Translations under genes and position numbers: made by a program
Shown here: piece after piece, positions 16,601 through 24,605 of the stretch
Layout of the letters: each line of letters starts with the position of its first letter
Numbering within the stretch: position 1 is the stretch's first letter
The notes under the pieces: model-generated
Seen by the model: the letters and a program-made list of their open reading frames with translations, nothing else
Database searches by the model: none
What the model was told of the DNA's origin: nothing
DNA from: JAZNQN01 sp045590195
GTDB lineage: Bacteria; Bacillota; Clostridia; UMGS1883; UMGS1540
Assembly (NCBI GenBank): GCA_045590195.1
Contig: JAZNQN010000076.1
Coordinates: forward strand, 1 to 52,992
Length of the DNA stretch: 52,992 nt
Direction: 5' to 3'

Positions 16601-16711
16601 ACTAGCGGGTGCTGTAGTTGTTGTTTCCTGTTCTTCTGCAAAAACTGTAACTGATGTTAAAACCATCATTACAGCTAAAATAACAGATAAACATCTTTTA
16701 AATTTAAACAT
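13646..16711 (-). CDS. Large secreted S-layer-homology (SLH) domain protein
   Basis: A surface protein of 1021 aa. A signal peptide (MFKFKRCLSVILAVMMVLTS...VFA) is followed by two clear SLH modules (about 40-90 and 102-153) and a weaker third (168-209). The remaining 800 residues are Ser/Thr/Asp-rich, beta-strand-rich and of no family I recognise. SLH modules bind pyruvylated secondary cell-wall polymer. The start at 16711 has AGGAG 9 nt upstream; the ORF could begin at 16729, but that codon has no ribosome site. It has a strong promoter and its own terminator, which suggests high expression. An S-layer or S-layer-like scaffold role is plausible but unproven. Confidence 0.85.
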   Translation of the reverse strand: MFKFKRCLSVILAVMMVLTSVTVFAEEQETTTTAPASVTFSDVDPDSIVGNAVAELVPYGIISGYPEGDFRPDAIITRAEVAKVIVTFLKLQNVAVEGVPTGFADVDATSHWAQKFIRLAIDYKIVNGYTDGTFKPDDPVKYSEAVKMIVCALGYGELAVNRTPAGAAWYVGYITQAAELGLLKNIATDKQDEYAPRGIVAILTANALDAKVANNSADQTGGVGVSQGGTTAREEYQKTEKVEGVVVSCSQTSIGGAAVSGSSRYIGILTNGEVKICTVPYGTDTMALLGYAVSANIQSNTGDIPVVSTISKTSSNSIDVIEASLIERVTANGISYWESDYSNDTVQVSFESNMSIVYNGKYLGSGAASYTSYFNNVKAGNITLISNDGDAEADVAIINDCKIYAVSSQGTDSATKLKKIYALYGGGDFVVPEKTGYVTVNNKGTDVVDTKNFTVSKYDIVNLYASEDGTIFNMTVTKNKKSGVVSSISGNTITIGGNEYQFAYNFAEYQGADKPTFVAGSSATVYLDATGKIAAAENVSAAEGTNVYVGYLLDASATGGINGVTEMQVFGMTSGQKGEKIYKVASNVRVDGHPFTDAADILAPLATAHANANSTKAGSGIGTLPDYGQLIRYTLNKEGKVDSIDTCDPNAVPANDDMVQSLPFNKQAASSREGKYKYVSGRKFLNENLSTVIQLGTSTPVLVIPTDPTKVKEYKNTTYSHFGSNKYYRVEGYCMDDTGTPEYLICYAEEDSGDISSSANIVLAKSVIESGDYVDDVFKGFDLLESGYNFKTGAEISVSAKNTLKSEELQVIDSTNDKKYTSKLFTEIQTGEIFRYSLDDGMVDKIEMVFEIINGRPVLFGNKGTDLASAADDYNALASVSSVLEAKNKRDIAYDRTSLSGEASIESSTNRIVYGTVIGKSTGDEKRLAVTNVIASDAVVGSDNFDITADTNTFALANNAKIFVIDLTTNDTDDVIISDVSFDEIATVRELRASNGSDADASQVLMFCASGTVRTIAIIKY

Positions 16712-16746
16712 AATACATTTCTCCTTCATATTATGAGTGTATCAAA

Positions 16747-16776
16747 ATTATAACATTTAATTGTGAAATATGTCAA
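16747..16776 (-). promoter_or_regulatory. Promoter of the 1021-aa SLH protein gene
   Basis: TTGACA (16771-16776), an 18-nt spacer and TATAAT (16747-16752) lie on the minus strand, both boxes perfect. A 9-bp inverted repeat (16766-16774 with 16783-16791) overlaps the -35. Confidence 0.8.
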
Positions 16777-16795
16777 TAGAAAGACATATTTGTCA

Positions 16796-17584
16796 TTATA
16801 ATTTAATAAAACTGTTATAAGATTTTTTTAATCTGAAGTATCCCACAACTCCGATTATTACCAAAACAAGTGATAAAACCGACGAAACTCTTACGCCATA
16901 TAGCATTAAACTATCGGTTCTGAGCAGTTCAACAAAAGCTCGCTCCACTCCGTACCATATCAGGTAAAAGCAACCGCTTCTTCCGGGGAAAGGCTTTATT
17001 TTTCTTGTTGACCAGATTATAATAAATCCAAGCAAAAGCCAAAGCGACTCGTATAAAAATGTTGGATGAGCAGAAACTCCGTTTACAATCATTCGCCATG
17101 GCAGAGTGCACTCTACGCCGTATGCCTCGCCGTTTACAAAGTTGCCCCATCTGCCTACTGCCTGTCCAATCATAAAGCCATATGCGCCTATGTCAAAATG
17201 CATTAAAAGCGGAAGGTGATGCCTTTTACAGTAAATAATAACAACTGCCACTGCACCTATAACCGCTCCGTATATAGCAAGTCCACCTTCCCATATGCGA
17301 AACATTTCGCCAATGGTTTCGTATTTGTCAAGGGAAAACAATATGTAATACGCCCTTGCACAAATAACTGATACGGGCATTGCCCATAAAAGCATATTGT
17401 AAAGGTCGTCGCTGTTGCCGCCAAGCCTTTTGTATTCGCGAAATCCGAAAACGCAGGCAAGAATTATTCCGGTTACAATTAAAATTGCATACCATCTTAT
17501 TCCACCCGACAAAAATGGAATTTTTATAGCAACAGGGTTTATATTGAATTTAAGACCAAAACCGGGGAATTCTATTATATTCAT
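16796..17584 (-). CDS. lgt: Prolipoprotein diacylglyceryl transferase (Lgt)
   Basis: Membrane enzyme that attaches diacylglyceryl to the lipobox cysteine of prolipoproteins. The signature GQAVGRWGNFVNGEAYG contains the catalytic and lipid-binding residues. Several hydrophobic segments and the family opening (FPGFGLKF, then GIRWYAILI) are present. The ATG at 17584 overlaps the upstream M16 stop (ATGA) and has GGTGGGGG before it, so it is preferred over the longer start at 17638. The protein is 262 aa. It is the last gene of a four-gene envelope operon. Confidence 0.93.
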   Translation of the reverse strand: MNIIEFPGFGLKFNINPVAIKIPFLSGGIRWYAILIVTGIILACVFGFREYKRLGGNSDDLYNMLLWAMPVSVICARAYYILFSLDKYETIGEMFRIWEGGLAIYGAVIGAVAVVIIYCKRHHLPLLMHFDIGAYGFMIGQAVGRWGNFVNGEAYGVECTLPWRMIVNGVSAHPTFLYESLWLLLGFIIIWSTRKIKPFPGRSGCFYLIWYGVERAFVELLRTDSLMLYGVRVSSVLSLVLVIIGVVGYFRLKKSYNSFIKL

Positions 17585-18852
17585 TTTCCCCCACCTGCCG
17601 TTTCCATTGGCAAAACCTGCGAAAGAGTGCTTTCGCAAAATCCTTCATTTAAAGTGTCGGCCAGCTTTTTGCCATCAAGTTCAAGAAGATATTCTCCATA
17701 TTTTAAAAATTCTCCACCAAGAAAAGCATTTCCGGCAAAGTCGCTTGCAATGCTTTCAACATCGTTGAGTTTACGTAAAAATTTTCCGTAAAGAGCATTT
17801 TTGATAACTGTAACTTCTTCTTCATCGAATCCACATTTTTTAATGCGCTGAATTTCTTTTTTCACTTCTTCATAAACCTTTTTGGGGTTTTCCGCCTCGC
17901 CGGCAATTTCCACAAATGCACACTGCTTGCTTATATTAAAAGAAGGGCTTAAATCAAAAATATCGCCGCTGTCATAAAGTCTGTTATAAAAAGCAGAGCT
18001 TTTTCCGAAAATATATTCCAGAAGGCAATTGTAGGTTGCCTGCATTTTTACTGCATCGCCTTCGGATTTTTCCTTAAATCCTATGGCAAAAATCGGGTTT
18101 GCCACGCTCATTTTTCTTTCAACAAACTCTTCACAAACCCCGCTCTGTTCCTCAGGCAAAATTGTTTTCGCCTCGGGATAAGGTTTTACCGGAACTGTTT
18201 CATCTACCGCCTTCATAACAGCCTCGGCATCGGCATCGCCCACAACGCAAAGCATCATATTTTTTGGATGATAATATGAATTGTAACAGGTGTAAAGGCT
18301 TTCCTTTGTGATTTTTGCAATTTCCTCACAAGTTCCTGCAATATCAATATTTATAGGATGGTTTTTATACATTCCCCTAAGCATACCAAAAAACACCGCC
18401 CAGGACGGACTGTCGTCATACATTTTAATTTCCTGACCTATAATCCCCTGTTCCTTTGAAACATTTTCATCGGTAAAGTAAGGCGAATAAACATACGAGA
18501 GCAAATGACGAAGACATTCATCAAAATTCTGTGCAGTTGAAAAAAGGTATCCTGTCATTTCAAAAGATGTAAACGCATTGGCCGAAGCACCATATTTTGC
18601 AAAGTTGTCAAATGCATTTGAACCATCTTCCTGTTCAAACATTTTGTGCTCTAAAAAATGAGCAATTCCGTCGGGAACAGTAACCTCTTGCCCACCAAGG
18701 AAAAAATTTCTGTCAATAGAGCCAAAATCAGTTGCTAAGAGGGCATAAGTTTTTTTGTATCCGCTTTTTGGAATTACCACAACGCGGAGTCCGCTTTCAG
18801 AAACGCCTTCAATTACTCTTTCGGCTATTTTTTCATATATAACTTCTTTCAT
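17581..18852 (-). CDS. M16 family zinc protease (YmfH-like), active-site intact
   Basis: A 423-aa peptidase-family protein with the inverted zinc motif HFLEH at 65-69. It resembles Bacillus YmfH, which with YmfF is encoded near EF-P-modification and envelope genes. No signal peptide is seen. The gene starts 3 nt after the partner M16 gene and overlaps lgt by 4 nt. Paired M16 proteins often form an active/inactive heterodimer; here this member keeps the zinc site. The substrate is unknown. Confidence 0.85.
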   Translation of the reverse strand: MKEVIYEKIAERVIEGVSESGLRVVVIPKSGYKKTYALLATDFGSIDRNFFLGGQEVTVPDGIAHFLEHKMFEQEDGSNAFDNFAKYGASANAFTSFEMTGYLFSTAQNFDECLRHLLSYVYSPYFTDENVSKEQGIIGQEIKMYDDSPSWAVFFGMLRGMYKNHPINIDIAGTCEEIAKITKESLYTCYNSYYHPKNMMLCVVGDADAEAVMKAVDETVPVKPYPEAKTILPEEQSGVCEEFVERKMSVANPIFAIGFKEKSEGDAVKMQATYNCLLEYIFGKSSAFYNRLYDSGDIFDLSPSFNISKQCAFVEIAGEAENPKKVYEEVKKEIQRIKKCGFDEEEVTVIKNALYGKFLRKLNDVESIASDFAGNAFLGGEFLKYGEYLLELDGKKLADTLNEGFCESTLSQVLPMETAGGGK

Positions 18853-18855
18853 AAT

Positions 18856-20106
18856 TTATGCCTCCTCTCTGCCGCAGAGAAAATAAACCGTTTCCAATTT
18901 TATTTGACGAGCCAGCAAAGGAATTAGTTCCCTTTTTACAGCTGAAATTTTCTCTGCTTTTTCTAAAGGAGTAACCAGCTCCTCGTTTTCCAGCTGATAC
19001 ATATAATAATTTGACAAAAGATCAATATCATCGCTTGCCATTTTTAAATTGTTTACAATACCTATTTTAACATTGTAAAATTCATCGTCTGTAAATGAAT
19101 TTTCAGCAATATCCTGAAGCTGCGTACAAATAGCATCTCTTGTTTTTTCAAATTTTTCAAAATCTATTCCGGCATTTGCAGCAATAATTCCTATATTTTT
19201 ATTAAATGTGCTTGAGGCATAGTAGCAAAGGCTCATTTTCTCTCTTACGTTGTTAAAAAGTTTTGAGCTTACTCCTCCGCCAAAAAGGCCGTTTAAAACC
19301 TGCCACACATATTCATCACACTTGTTGACTTCCCCTGTTTTAAAACACATAGAAAGCTTGCCCTGAGTGATATCGCTTTCTTCTTTAACTGTTTTAATTT
19401 CGCCCGAAAACGGCAAAATGTTTCCTTTAAAGTTTTTACCTTCTCCAAGCTTTTTGCAAAAGGCGTTAAGTTTTTCTTCCATCTGCTTTTCATCAAAATT
19501 ACCAACTACAACAATTGTATAAGCGCAGGAAGAAATAATATATTTGTAGTGTTCATAAAGCATTTCGGGCGTAATTTCATCACAAAAAGCACTGTCGCCA
19601 AGCTCAAAAATACCATAAGGATTATCTCCGCAGGTAATTTCAAGGCATCTTCTTGCGGCATATTTCCGTTTATCGTTTACTGCGCTTTCAATATCGTTTT
19701 TCAAAACCTTTTTTTCTCGTTCTACATATTCACTTTTAAAAGTTCCGTTTTCAAGAAGTGGATTTAAAATGATTTCTTCAAAAATATCTACAACCTTCTG
19801 AAGCATACCTTCCCCTGAAAACTTTTCGCTTATAGCATCAATTTCAAACTGGGGGCAAAAAGCAAATCCTTTTTTTATTGAGTTTGCCGACATAGCCGAG
19901 CCATATAGCTTTTTAAGGTACATTGAAATTTCTTTTTTAGTTTGGTGTTTTTCACACCCATCAAGCAAAACCTTTACCATAAGAGCATTAAGAGTTGCCG
20001 CTTTTTTGTCAAGTGGCGTTTTAAAAGCAATGCTTATTTTAAAGTTTTTAAACTTATCGTCTTTTACAAAAAGCAAAGTATTATTTCCGCATTTTTTTAA
20101 GTTCAT
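18856..20106 (-). CDS. M16-family protein without zinc motif (YmfF-like)
   Basis: A 416-aa M16-fold protein. At the place where HxxEH should occur the sequence reads ALMVKVLLDGCEKH, so the zinc site is lost, as in the YmfF type. It is probably the non-catalytic partner of the adjacent zinc-containing protein. The start at 20106 has GGGAGA five nt upstream. The longer ORF from 20145 would overlap the end of the glycosyltransferase gene by 26 nt and is less likely. Confidence 0.8.
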   Translation of the reverse strand: MNLKKCGNNTLLFVKDDKFKNFKISIAFKTPLDKKAATLNALMVKVLLDGCEKHQTKKEISMYLKKLYGSAMSANSIKKGFAFCPQFEIDAISEKFSGEGMLQKVVDIFEEIILNPLLENGTFKSEYVEREKKVLKNDIESAVNDKRKYAARRCLEITCGDNPYGIFELGDSAFCDEITPEMLYEHYKYIISSCAYTIVVVGNFDEKQMEEKLNAFCKKLGEGKNFKGNILPFSGEIKTVKEESDITQGKLSMCFKTGEVNKCDEYVWQVLNGLFGGGVSSKLFNNVREKMSLCYYASSTFNKNIGIIAANAGIDFEKFEKTRDAICTQLQDIAENSFTDDEFYNVKIGIVNNLKMASDDIDLLSNYYMYQLENEELVTPLEKAEKISAVKRELIPLLARQIKLETVYFLCGREEA

Positions 20107-20119
20107 ATCATTCTCCCGA

Positions 20120-21235
20120 TTATAATTTATTATTAAGTGCTCCAACTACAACATCGTAAAGCTCGGCAGTTGCGTTTGGTTTTCCTATGTATTCAACCGC
20201 TCCCGAGCCGTGTTTCATTTTCCATTCGTTTGTAAGCATTTGAAAAACTGCTTCTTCAATTGGAAACGTTTTTGTAACCGCCATAGAAACTCCGTTATTA
20301 AGGAAAAATTCCTGATTTCTGTCTTCCTGACCGGGGATTGGATTTATAAGAATTGTTGGCAACTTTTTCGCCAGACTTTCACTCATGGAAAGGCCGCCCG
20401 GCTTTGTAATTATAAAATCAGATGCATCCATCATAACATCGATATTATCAACATAGCCATAAGCATATATTTTGTGTTTTGATGGAAGAACAGCAATTTT
20501 TTCTCTTGCTGCTTCGTTTCTGCCGCAAACACACAAAATCTGAAAATCAATATCAAGAGTATCAATGCTTTCTATAAGCTTTGGCATATTCCCAAAGCCC
20601 ATGCTGCCCATCATAAACATAATAGTATTTTCGTTTTGAATTCCAAGAATTTCCCTTGCCTGTTCCTTTGAAATTTTCTTTGAAAACTTTTCGTTTATGG
20701 GAATACCGATTGGCAAAACCTTTTCAAGAGGAATACCTTTTTTCATACACTGATGATTTAAAAGGTGGCTTGCGGTTATGTAATAATCCATATCAGCCTC
20801 TTCCCAGAAAGGATGAATTGTAAAGTCGGTTACAATACCAATATTCAGAAGTTCTGGCATATTTTTTTTGATATGAGTCATAACCTGGGCACAGAAAATA
20901 TGTGTTGAAATTACAACATCAGCCCCGATATCAGCAATATATTTTTCAAGCTTTGATGCAGTAAGTACATTGTTTATAAAGCTTACTATTGAAGGTCTTC
21001 CTTCTTTGTGAATCTTGCTGTCCAGCATATCGTAAACCCTGCCATAGGTTTTAGGCACATACTGCGTAGTAAAAAGATAACCCTTTTCAACCGAATCGCT
21101 TAAATATGGGCTTATATACTTATAAACATCTAAAATTACGCACTCTGCACCCTGTTTTTCAAAATACGATGCAATAGCTTTGCCTGTCTGAATATGTCCC
21201 TGCCCTGTTGACAGAGTTAAGATTAATGCTTTCAA
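20120..21235 (-). CDS. GT28-type glycolipid glycosyltransferase (UgtP/MGDG-synthase-like)
   Basis: A 371-aa protein with the N-terminal MGDG-synthase domain (LTLSTGQGHIQTGKAIASYF), a central FMMGSMGFGNMPKL phosphate loop and the C-terminal donor site ITKPGGLSMSESL. Family members move glucose or galactose onto diacylglycerol. The start is TTG at 21235 with AGGAG 8 nt upstream. It heads an operon with two M16 proteins and lgt, so the unit concerns membrane lipid and lipoprotein processing. The sugar and exact acceptor cannot be read from sequence. Confidence 0.83.
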   Translation of the reverse strand: MKALILTLSTGQGHIQTGKAIASYFEKQGAECVILDVYKYISPYLSDSVEKGYLFTTQYVPKTYGRVYDMLDSKIHKEGRPSIVSFINNVLTASKLEKYIADIGADVVISTHIFCAQVMTHIKKNMPELLNIGIVTDFTIHPFWEEADMDYYITASHLLNHQCMKKGIPLEKVLPIGIPINEKFSKKISKEQAREILGIQNENTIMFMMGSMGFGNMPKLIESIDTLDIDFQILCVCGRNEAAREKIAVLPSKHKIYAYGYVDNIDVMMDASDFIITKPGGLSMSESLAKKLPTILINPIPGQEDRNQEFFLNNGVSMAVTKTFPIEEAVFQMLTNEWKMKHGSGAVEYIGKPNATAELYDVVVGALNNKL

Positions 21236-21396
21236 AATTACATCTCCTTTAAATAAAGCACTTAATATTTTTTACATTTTTCCTTTGTTTATTCAAAACC
21301 GTGTAACCAATTTTAAAACTGCCGCATAGTATGCTATTGAAACTGCCACGGCGGTTTAAATAAAAGGTCGCAAATGCGACAGAATGGAGTATTATT

Positions 21397-21540
21397 ATGA
21401 AACTTTTTGGTTGTGACAGCGATAACTTCCTCTGGATTATTATTCTTGTTGTTTTGTTCTGCTGCTGCGGTAACGGTGGCTCAAACGGCTGTGGTTGCGG
21501 CAATGCAGGCTCAAATAACTCATGTGACTGTGGATGCTGA
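21397..21540 (+). CDS. Cysteine-rich hydrophobic microprotein 1
   Basis: A 47-aa ORF on the plus strand, opposite to its neighbours. It has a short N-terminus with GCDSDNF, one hydrophobic stretch (LWIIILVVLFCC) and a Gly/Asn/Cys-rich tail ending CDCGC; nine cysteines in all. TGGAGT precedes the ATG. Small Cys-rich proteins of this kind occur in clostridia, often with uninformative names; I do not know a tested function. A membrane-anchored, disulfide- or metal-rich spore or envelope component is one possibility. It shares layout (short head, FW, hydrophobic stretch, CC, Asn/Cys tail) with the next ORF, so the two are probably paralogous. Confidence 0.65.
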   Translation: MKLFGCDSDNFLWIIILVVLFCCCGNGGSNGCGCGNAGSNNSCDCGC

Positions 21541-21561
21541 TTAAATAGGAGGATTTAAGTT

Positions 21562-21678
21562 ATGTGCTGTAATGTTTGTAACATAGTTAAAAGTGATTGT
21601 TTCTGGGTTGTTCTTATTCTTCTGGTTCTTTGGGGCTGCTGCGACAATGGCTGCTCAAATAACCACAGTTACTGCTAA
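21562..21678 (+). CDS. Cysteine-rich hydrophobic microprotein 2
   Basis: A 38-aa ORF, 21 nt after microprotein 1, with a strong GGAGG 9 nt before the ATG. It begins MCCNVCNIVKSDCFW, continues with hydrophobic VVLILLVLWG and ends CCDNGCSNNHSYC; eight cysteines. The C/F/W-hydrophobic-CC order repeats that of the upstream ORF, which suggests tandem duplication. A strong terminator follows at 21689-21715, so the pair forms one small transcript. Function is not known. Confidence 0.68.
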   Translation: MCCNVCNIVKSDCFWVVLILLVLWGCCDNGCSNNHSYC

Positions 21679-21688
21679 GTAACCCATT

Positions 21689-21720
21689 CAGGGCTGAATA
21701 TAAAATTCAGCCCTGTTTTT
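21689..21720 (+). terminator. Terminator of the microprotein pair
   Basis: CAGGGCTGAAT (21689-21699) pairs perfectly with ATTCAGCCCTG (21705-21715), then seven T. The downstream arm contains the stop codon of the convergent rdgB gene (21707-21709). Confidence 0.92.
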
Positions 21721-22294
21721 TTAGTTTTTCTATTGTTTCTTTAAGCGCCATAAAAGCCTTTGCTCTGTGAGAAATTTCATTTTTCTCATCGCCTGACATT
21801 TCCGCAACTGTTTTGTCAAAGCCTATAGGTTTGAACACGGGGTCGTACCCAAAGCCGCCATCGCCGCGAGGGCTTTGCAAAACCACTCCCTCAATTATTC
21901 CTTTGCAAACAGCCTCTCTTCCATCAGGCATACAAAGTGCCGCCGCACAAACAAATCTTGCGCGCCTGTCGTCTTTTCCTTCAAGTTCTGACAAAAGCTT
22001 TATAACTCTGTCTTCGTCAGTTGCATCTTCTCCCGCATATCTTGCCGAATAAATACCCGGTGCCATATCGAGGGCATAAACCTCAATTCCCGAATCATCA
22101 GCAATTGCGGCAGTTCCAAGGGCTTTGCAAACTGTTCTTGCTTTAATTAAAGCATTTTCTTCAAAAGTAGAACCATCTTCAACTATATCTTCATCAAAGC
22201 CCGCCTCTGTCATCGTTACAATTTCACTGTCCTGCAAAATTTTACGAAGTTCAGAAACTTTTCCTTTATTTTTAGTTGCAAGTACAAATTTCAT
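21707..22294 (-). CDS. rdgB: XTP/dITP diphosphatase (RdgB/HAM1)
   Basis: Housekeeping enzyme that hydrolyses non-canonical purine triphosphates. The sequence starts MKFVLATKNKGKVSELRKIL and contains DDSGIEV, PGIYSARYAGEDATD, GFGYDPVF and EISHRAKAF, the full set of family motifs. The ATG at 22294 has AGGTG six nt upstream and is preferred over the in-frame GTG at 22303. The protein is 195 aa. It is the last gene of the metA unit and begins 9 nt after the SLH gene. Confidence 0.94.
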   Translation of the reverse strand: MKFVLATKNKGKVSELRKILQDSEIVTMTEAGFDEDIVEDGSTFEENALIKARTVCKALGTAAIADDSGIEVYALDMAPGIYSARYAGEDATDEDRVIKLLSELEGKDDRRARFVCAAALCMPDGREAVCKGIIEGVVLQSPRGDGGFGYDPVFKPIGFDKTVAEMSGDEKNEISHRAKAFMALKETIEKLKKQG

Positions 22295-22303
22295 ATTTTT
22301 CAC

Positions 22304-24604
22304 CTATTTGTTTTTTCTCTCAAGAACGCCACTTACAATTTTGGCAACCTGAGCTCTTGTGGAGTTTTCAAGGGGGCGGAAAGTATTATCCTCAAAACCT
22401 GAAACAACTCCCCAGCCAACTAAAACTTCAACAGCTTCTTTAGCGTAGTCGGCTATTTTGTGATGATCGTTATATTCAAAGGAAGATTTATCGCTTATAT
22501 CCATATTGCAGGCTTTTGCGGCTCTTATAATCATAGTTGCCATATCCTGCCTTGTAATGCTTTTGCCCGTTCCGAACATATTGTCGCCAATACCGTTTAC
22601 AATTCCTTTTTCATAAACAGATGCAACATATTTTTCATACCAGCTTCCGCTTTCAACATCGGAAAAATCACATGTAGCATCTTCGTTTACCAACCCGAAA
22701 GCCTCGGCAATTATTTTGGCAAACTGTTCCCTTGTAACGTTCTGGTCAGGAGCAAACATATTATTGCCTATACCGTTAAGTATTCCTTTGGCACAAAGGT
22801 TATTTATAAATTCTTTTGCCCAGTGATTGTCGGCAACATCTGAAAAATCAGGTACAGGGTATTTGTCAGGTCCGTCACCTCTCTCAGGTGTAGGCTCAGG
22901 TGTAGTGGTAGGCTCAGCCGTAGCAGAAGGAGTAGGTGTTATCTCCGGTGTCTGCACAGGATCATCATCTTCCTCATCCCCCCACGATGGACGGCTGCTT
23001 GGTGTTGGAGTTGGTTTATTTGTAGGCGCAGGTGTTACTTCAGGTTTTATTTCCTGAAGTTCGCCTTCAATTCTTGCAAAATATTTCTGGTTTCCTATTT
23101 CAAAAGAAACTATATCATCGGTTACTTCGTAATAGTCAACCAAAACTCTTTCGCCATCAGCAGAAATTGAATACACTTTATTTTCGGACCAATCTTCACT
23201 TGTAACAGATACATCTTTTTCAAAATGCATTGTATCGTAATCTACATTTCCTGCTCCAACGATAATTTTTATAATATTATTTCCCTGCGCATATTCCTTA
23301 AGTGACGAAATAACATTTTCCGCACTGTTTTCGTATACTTCAAACACCATACTGCTGCCTGCAAAAGCACCGCTTTCAGTAAGTGCCTGTATATCGCCGA
23401 AAAGTCTTCCCTTGTTGCCGATTATATGAATTTTATCGGCATGATATGTAAGACAAGAACCCAAAGCTGATTTTGAAAGAGTAATTCTGAAACCGTTTGA
23501 AACATTGTCAGATACAATAATCTTAACTGTATACGGCTGATTTTGAGAAACAGTTATGTTTTTAGAAACAAGCGCGTTTCTTACTTTCTGAGCTCTCATA
23601 ACCGCATATGTTAAAACATCGTTTGACACGAGATTTACAACATTTTTGTCGCCTACAAGTGTCTGTCTGCCGTCGATTCTTACGGTTGCAGCTTTTGTCA
23701 TAGCTTCATAAATCGAAGCTTCTTTGTCGCCCTGTGATGCACCATTTATCTCAGGGATAAACTCGTTTACAATGTTGTCAATCTCTTCAAAGGCCATAAT
23801 AATGCCGTCACCGTTTTTAAATTTCTCATCAAGTCGCTGATAGTGAGTATCAACAGTTTCATTGCCTTCGTTTGACGAGTCGTTCATATTAAGCGACATA
23901 ATGCCTATGGAAATCATAAATTCTGCAAAATTGCTTTTTTCAAGGGACGACATATTGTTTATCATATCAAGCATACTTGCAACTTCACTGTGAGCATAGC
24001 TTGCAACTGCTCTGTCCTGTGGCAAAAGAAAATCTATATAATTTACAGCATCATCTTTAAGGGTTATATTTTCATTGTAATACATAAACGCCATATCTTT
24101 TTTTGCCGCATAATATTTATCGTTAATTGATGCCATTAAATTCAAAAAGAATGTTTCACAATAGAAATTATCTCGTATTGCCGTCACTACGCCCGAAAGC
24201 TCGCTTTCAAGGCGGTTTTGCTGAGGAAATGGCAACAAGGCGTTTTCATAATTTGACACATAAGACATAAAAAGAGTAAACATTTCAGGTTTTTCTTCAA
24301 AGAAAGTATAGAAATCTTCACAATAGCTTCTCACATCTTCGGACAAAGCGCCATATCCTGAAAGATAAAATGTTATATCTTCTATAGTTTCTTCAAAATA
24401 TTCAGCTTCCCTCAGCGTATAATAACCGTTTTCATCGCTGGTGTAGGAAATAAAATTTTCAAATGCACCTATGTAATTTAGCGGGTCAACATTTAAATCG
24501 AACATATAGTCCATTAAATCACGAACTTCAATTCCTGCCGCAGATACGGGAATCATAGTGCACATAAGTGCCACAATAAGTAAAAAACACAAATACTTTC
24601 TCAT
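22304..24604 (-). CDS. Secreted protein with three C-terminal SLH domains
   Basis: A 766-aa protein with signal peptide (MRKYLCFLLIVALMCTMIPVSAA). A long, mostly helical N-terminal region of no recognised family (to about 370) is followed by a beta-rich part, a Pro/Thr-rich linker (about 525-580) and three SLH modules (about 586-636, 646-700, 709-762). These carry TREQ, TRQD and TRAQ in place of the canonical TRAE, which contacts pyruvylated cell-wall polymer. This suggests a wall-anchored surface protein displaying a helical domain. It lies between a YkgJ-like gene and rdgB in the metA unit. Confidence 0.85.
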   Translation of the reverse strand: MRKYLCFLLIVALMCTMIPVSAAGIEVRDLMDYMFDLNVDPLNYIGAFENFISYTSDENGYYTLREAEYFEETIEDITFYLSGYGALSEDVRSYCEDFYTFFEEKPEMFTLFMSYVSNYENALLPFPQQNRLESELSGVVTAIRDNFYCETFFLNLMASINDKYYAAKKDMAFMYYNENITLKDDAVNYIDFLLPQDRAVASYAHSEVASMLDMINNMSSLEKSNFAEFMISIGIMSLNMNDSSNEGNETVDTHYQRLDEKFKNGDGIIMAFEEIDNIVNEFIPEINGASQGDKEASIYEAMTKAATVRIDGRQTLVGDKNVVNLVSNDVLTYAVMRAQKVRNALVSKNITVSQNQPYTVKIIVSDNVSNGFRITLSKSALGSCLTYHADKIHIIGNKGRLFGDIQALTESGAFAGSSMVFEVYENSAENVISSLKEYAQGNNIIKIIVGAGNVDYDTMHFEKDVSVTSEDWSENKVYSISADGERVLVDYYEVTDDIVSFEIGNQKYFARIEGELQEIKPEVTPAPTNKPTPTPSSRPSWGDEEDDDPVQTPEITPTPSATAEPTTTPEPTPERGDGPDKYPVPDFSDVADNHWAKEFINNLCAKGILNGIGNNMFAPDQNVTREQFAKIIAEAFGLVNEDATCDFSDVESGSWYEKYVASVYEKGIVNGIGDNMFGTGKSITRQDMATMIIRAAKACNMDISDKSSFEYNDHHKIADYAKEAVEVLVGWGVVSGFEDNTFRPLENSTRAQVAKIVSGVLERKNK

Positions 24605-24605
24605 T

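Noticed and set aside
21249..21503. 84-codon minus-strand ORF in the microprotein region
   Set aside because: Antisense of the microprotein 1 frame, with a Pro/Gln-rich head caused by reading Gly/Cys codons backwards; no ribosome site.
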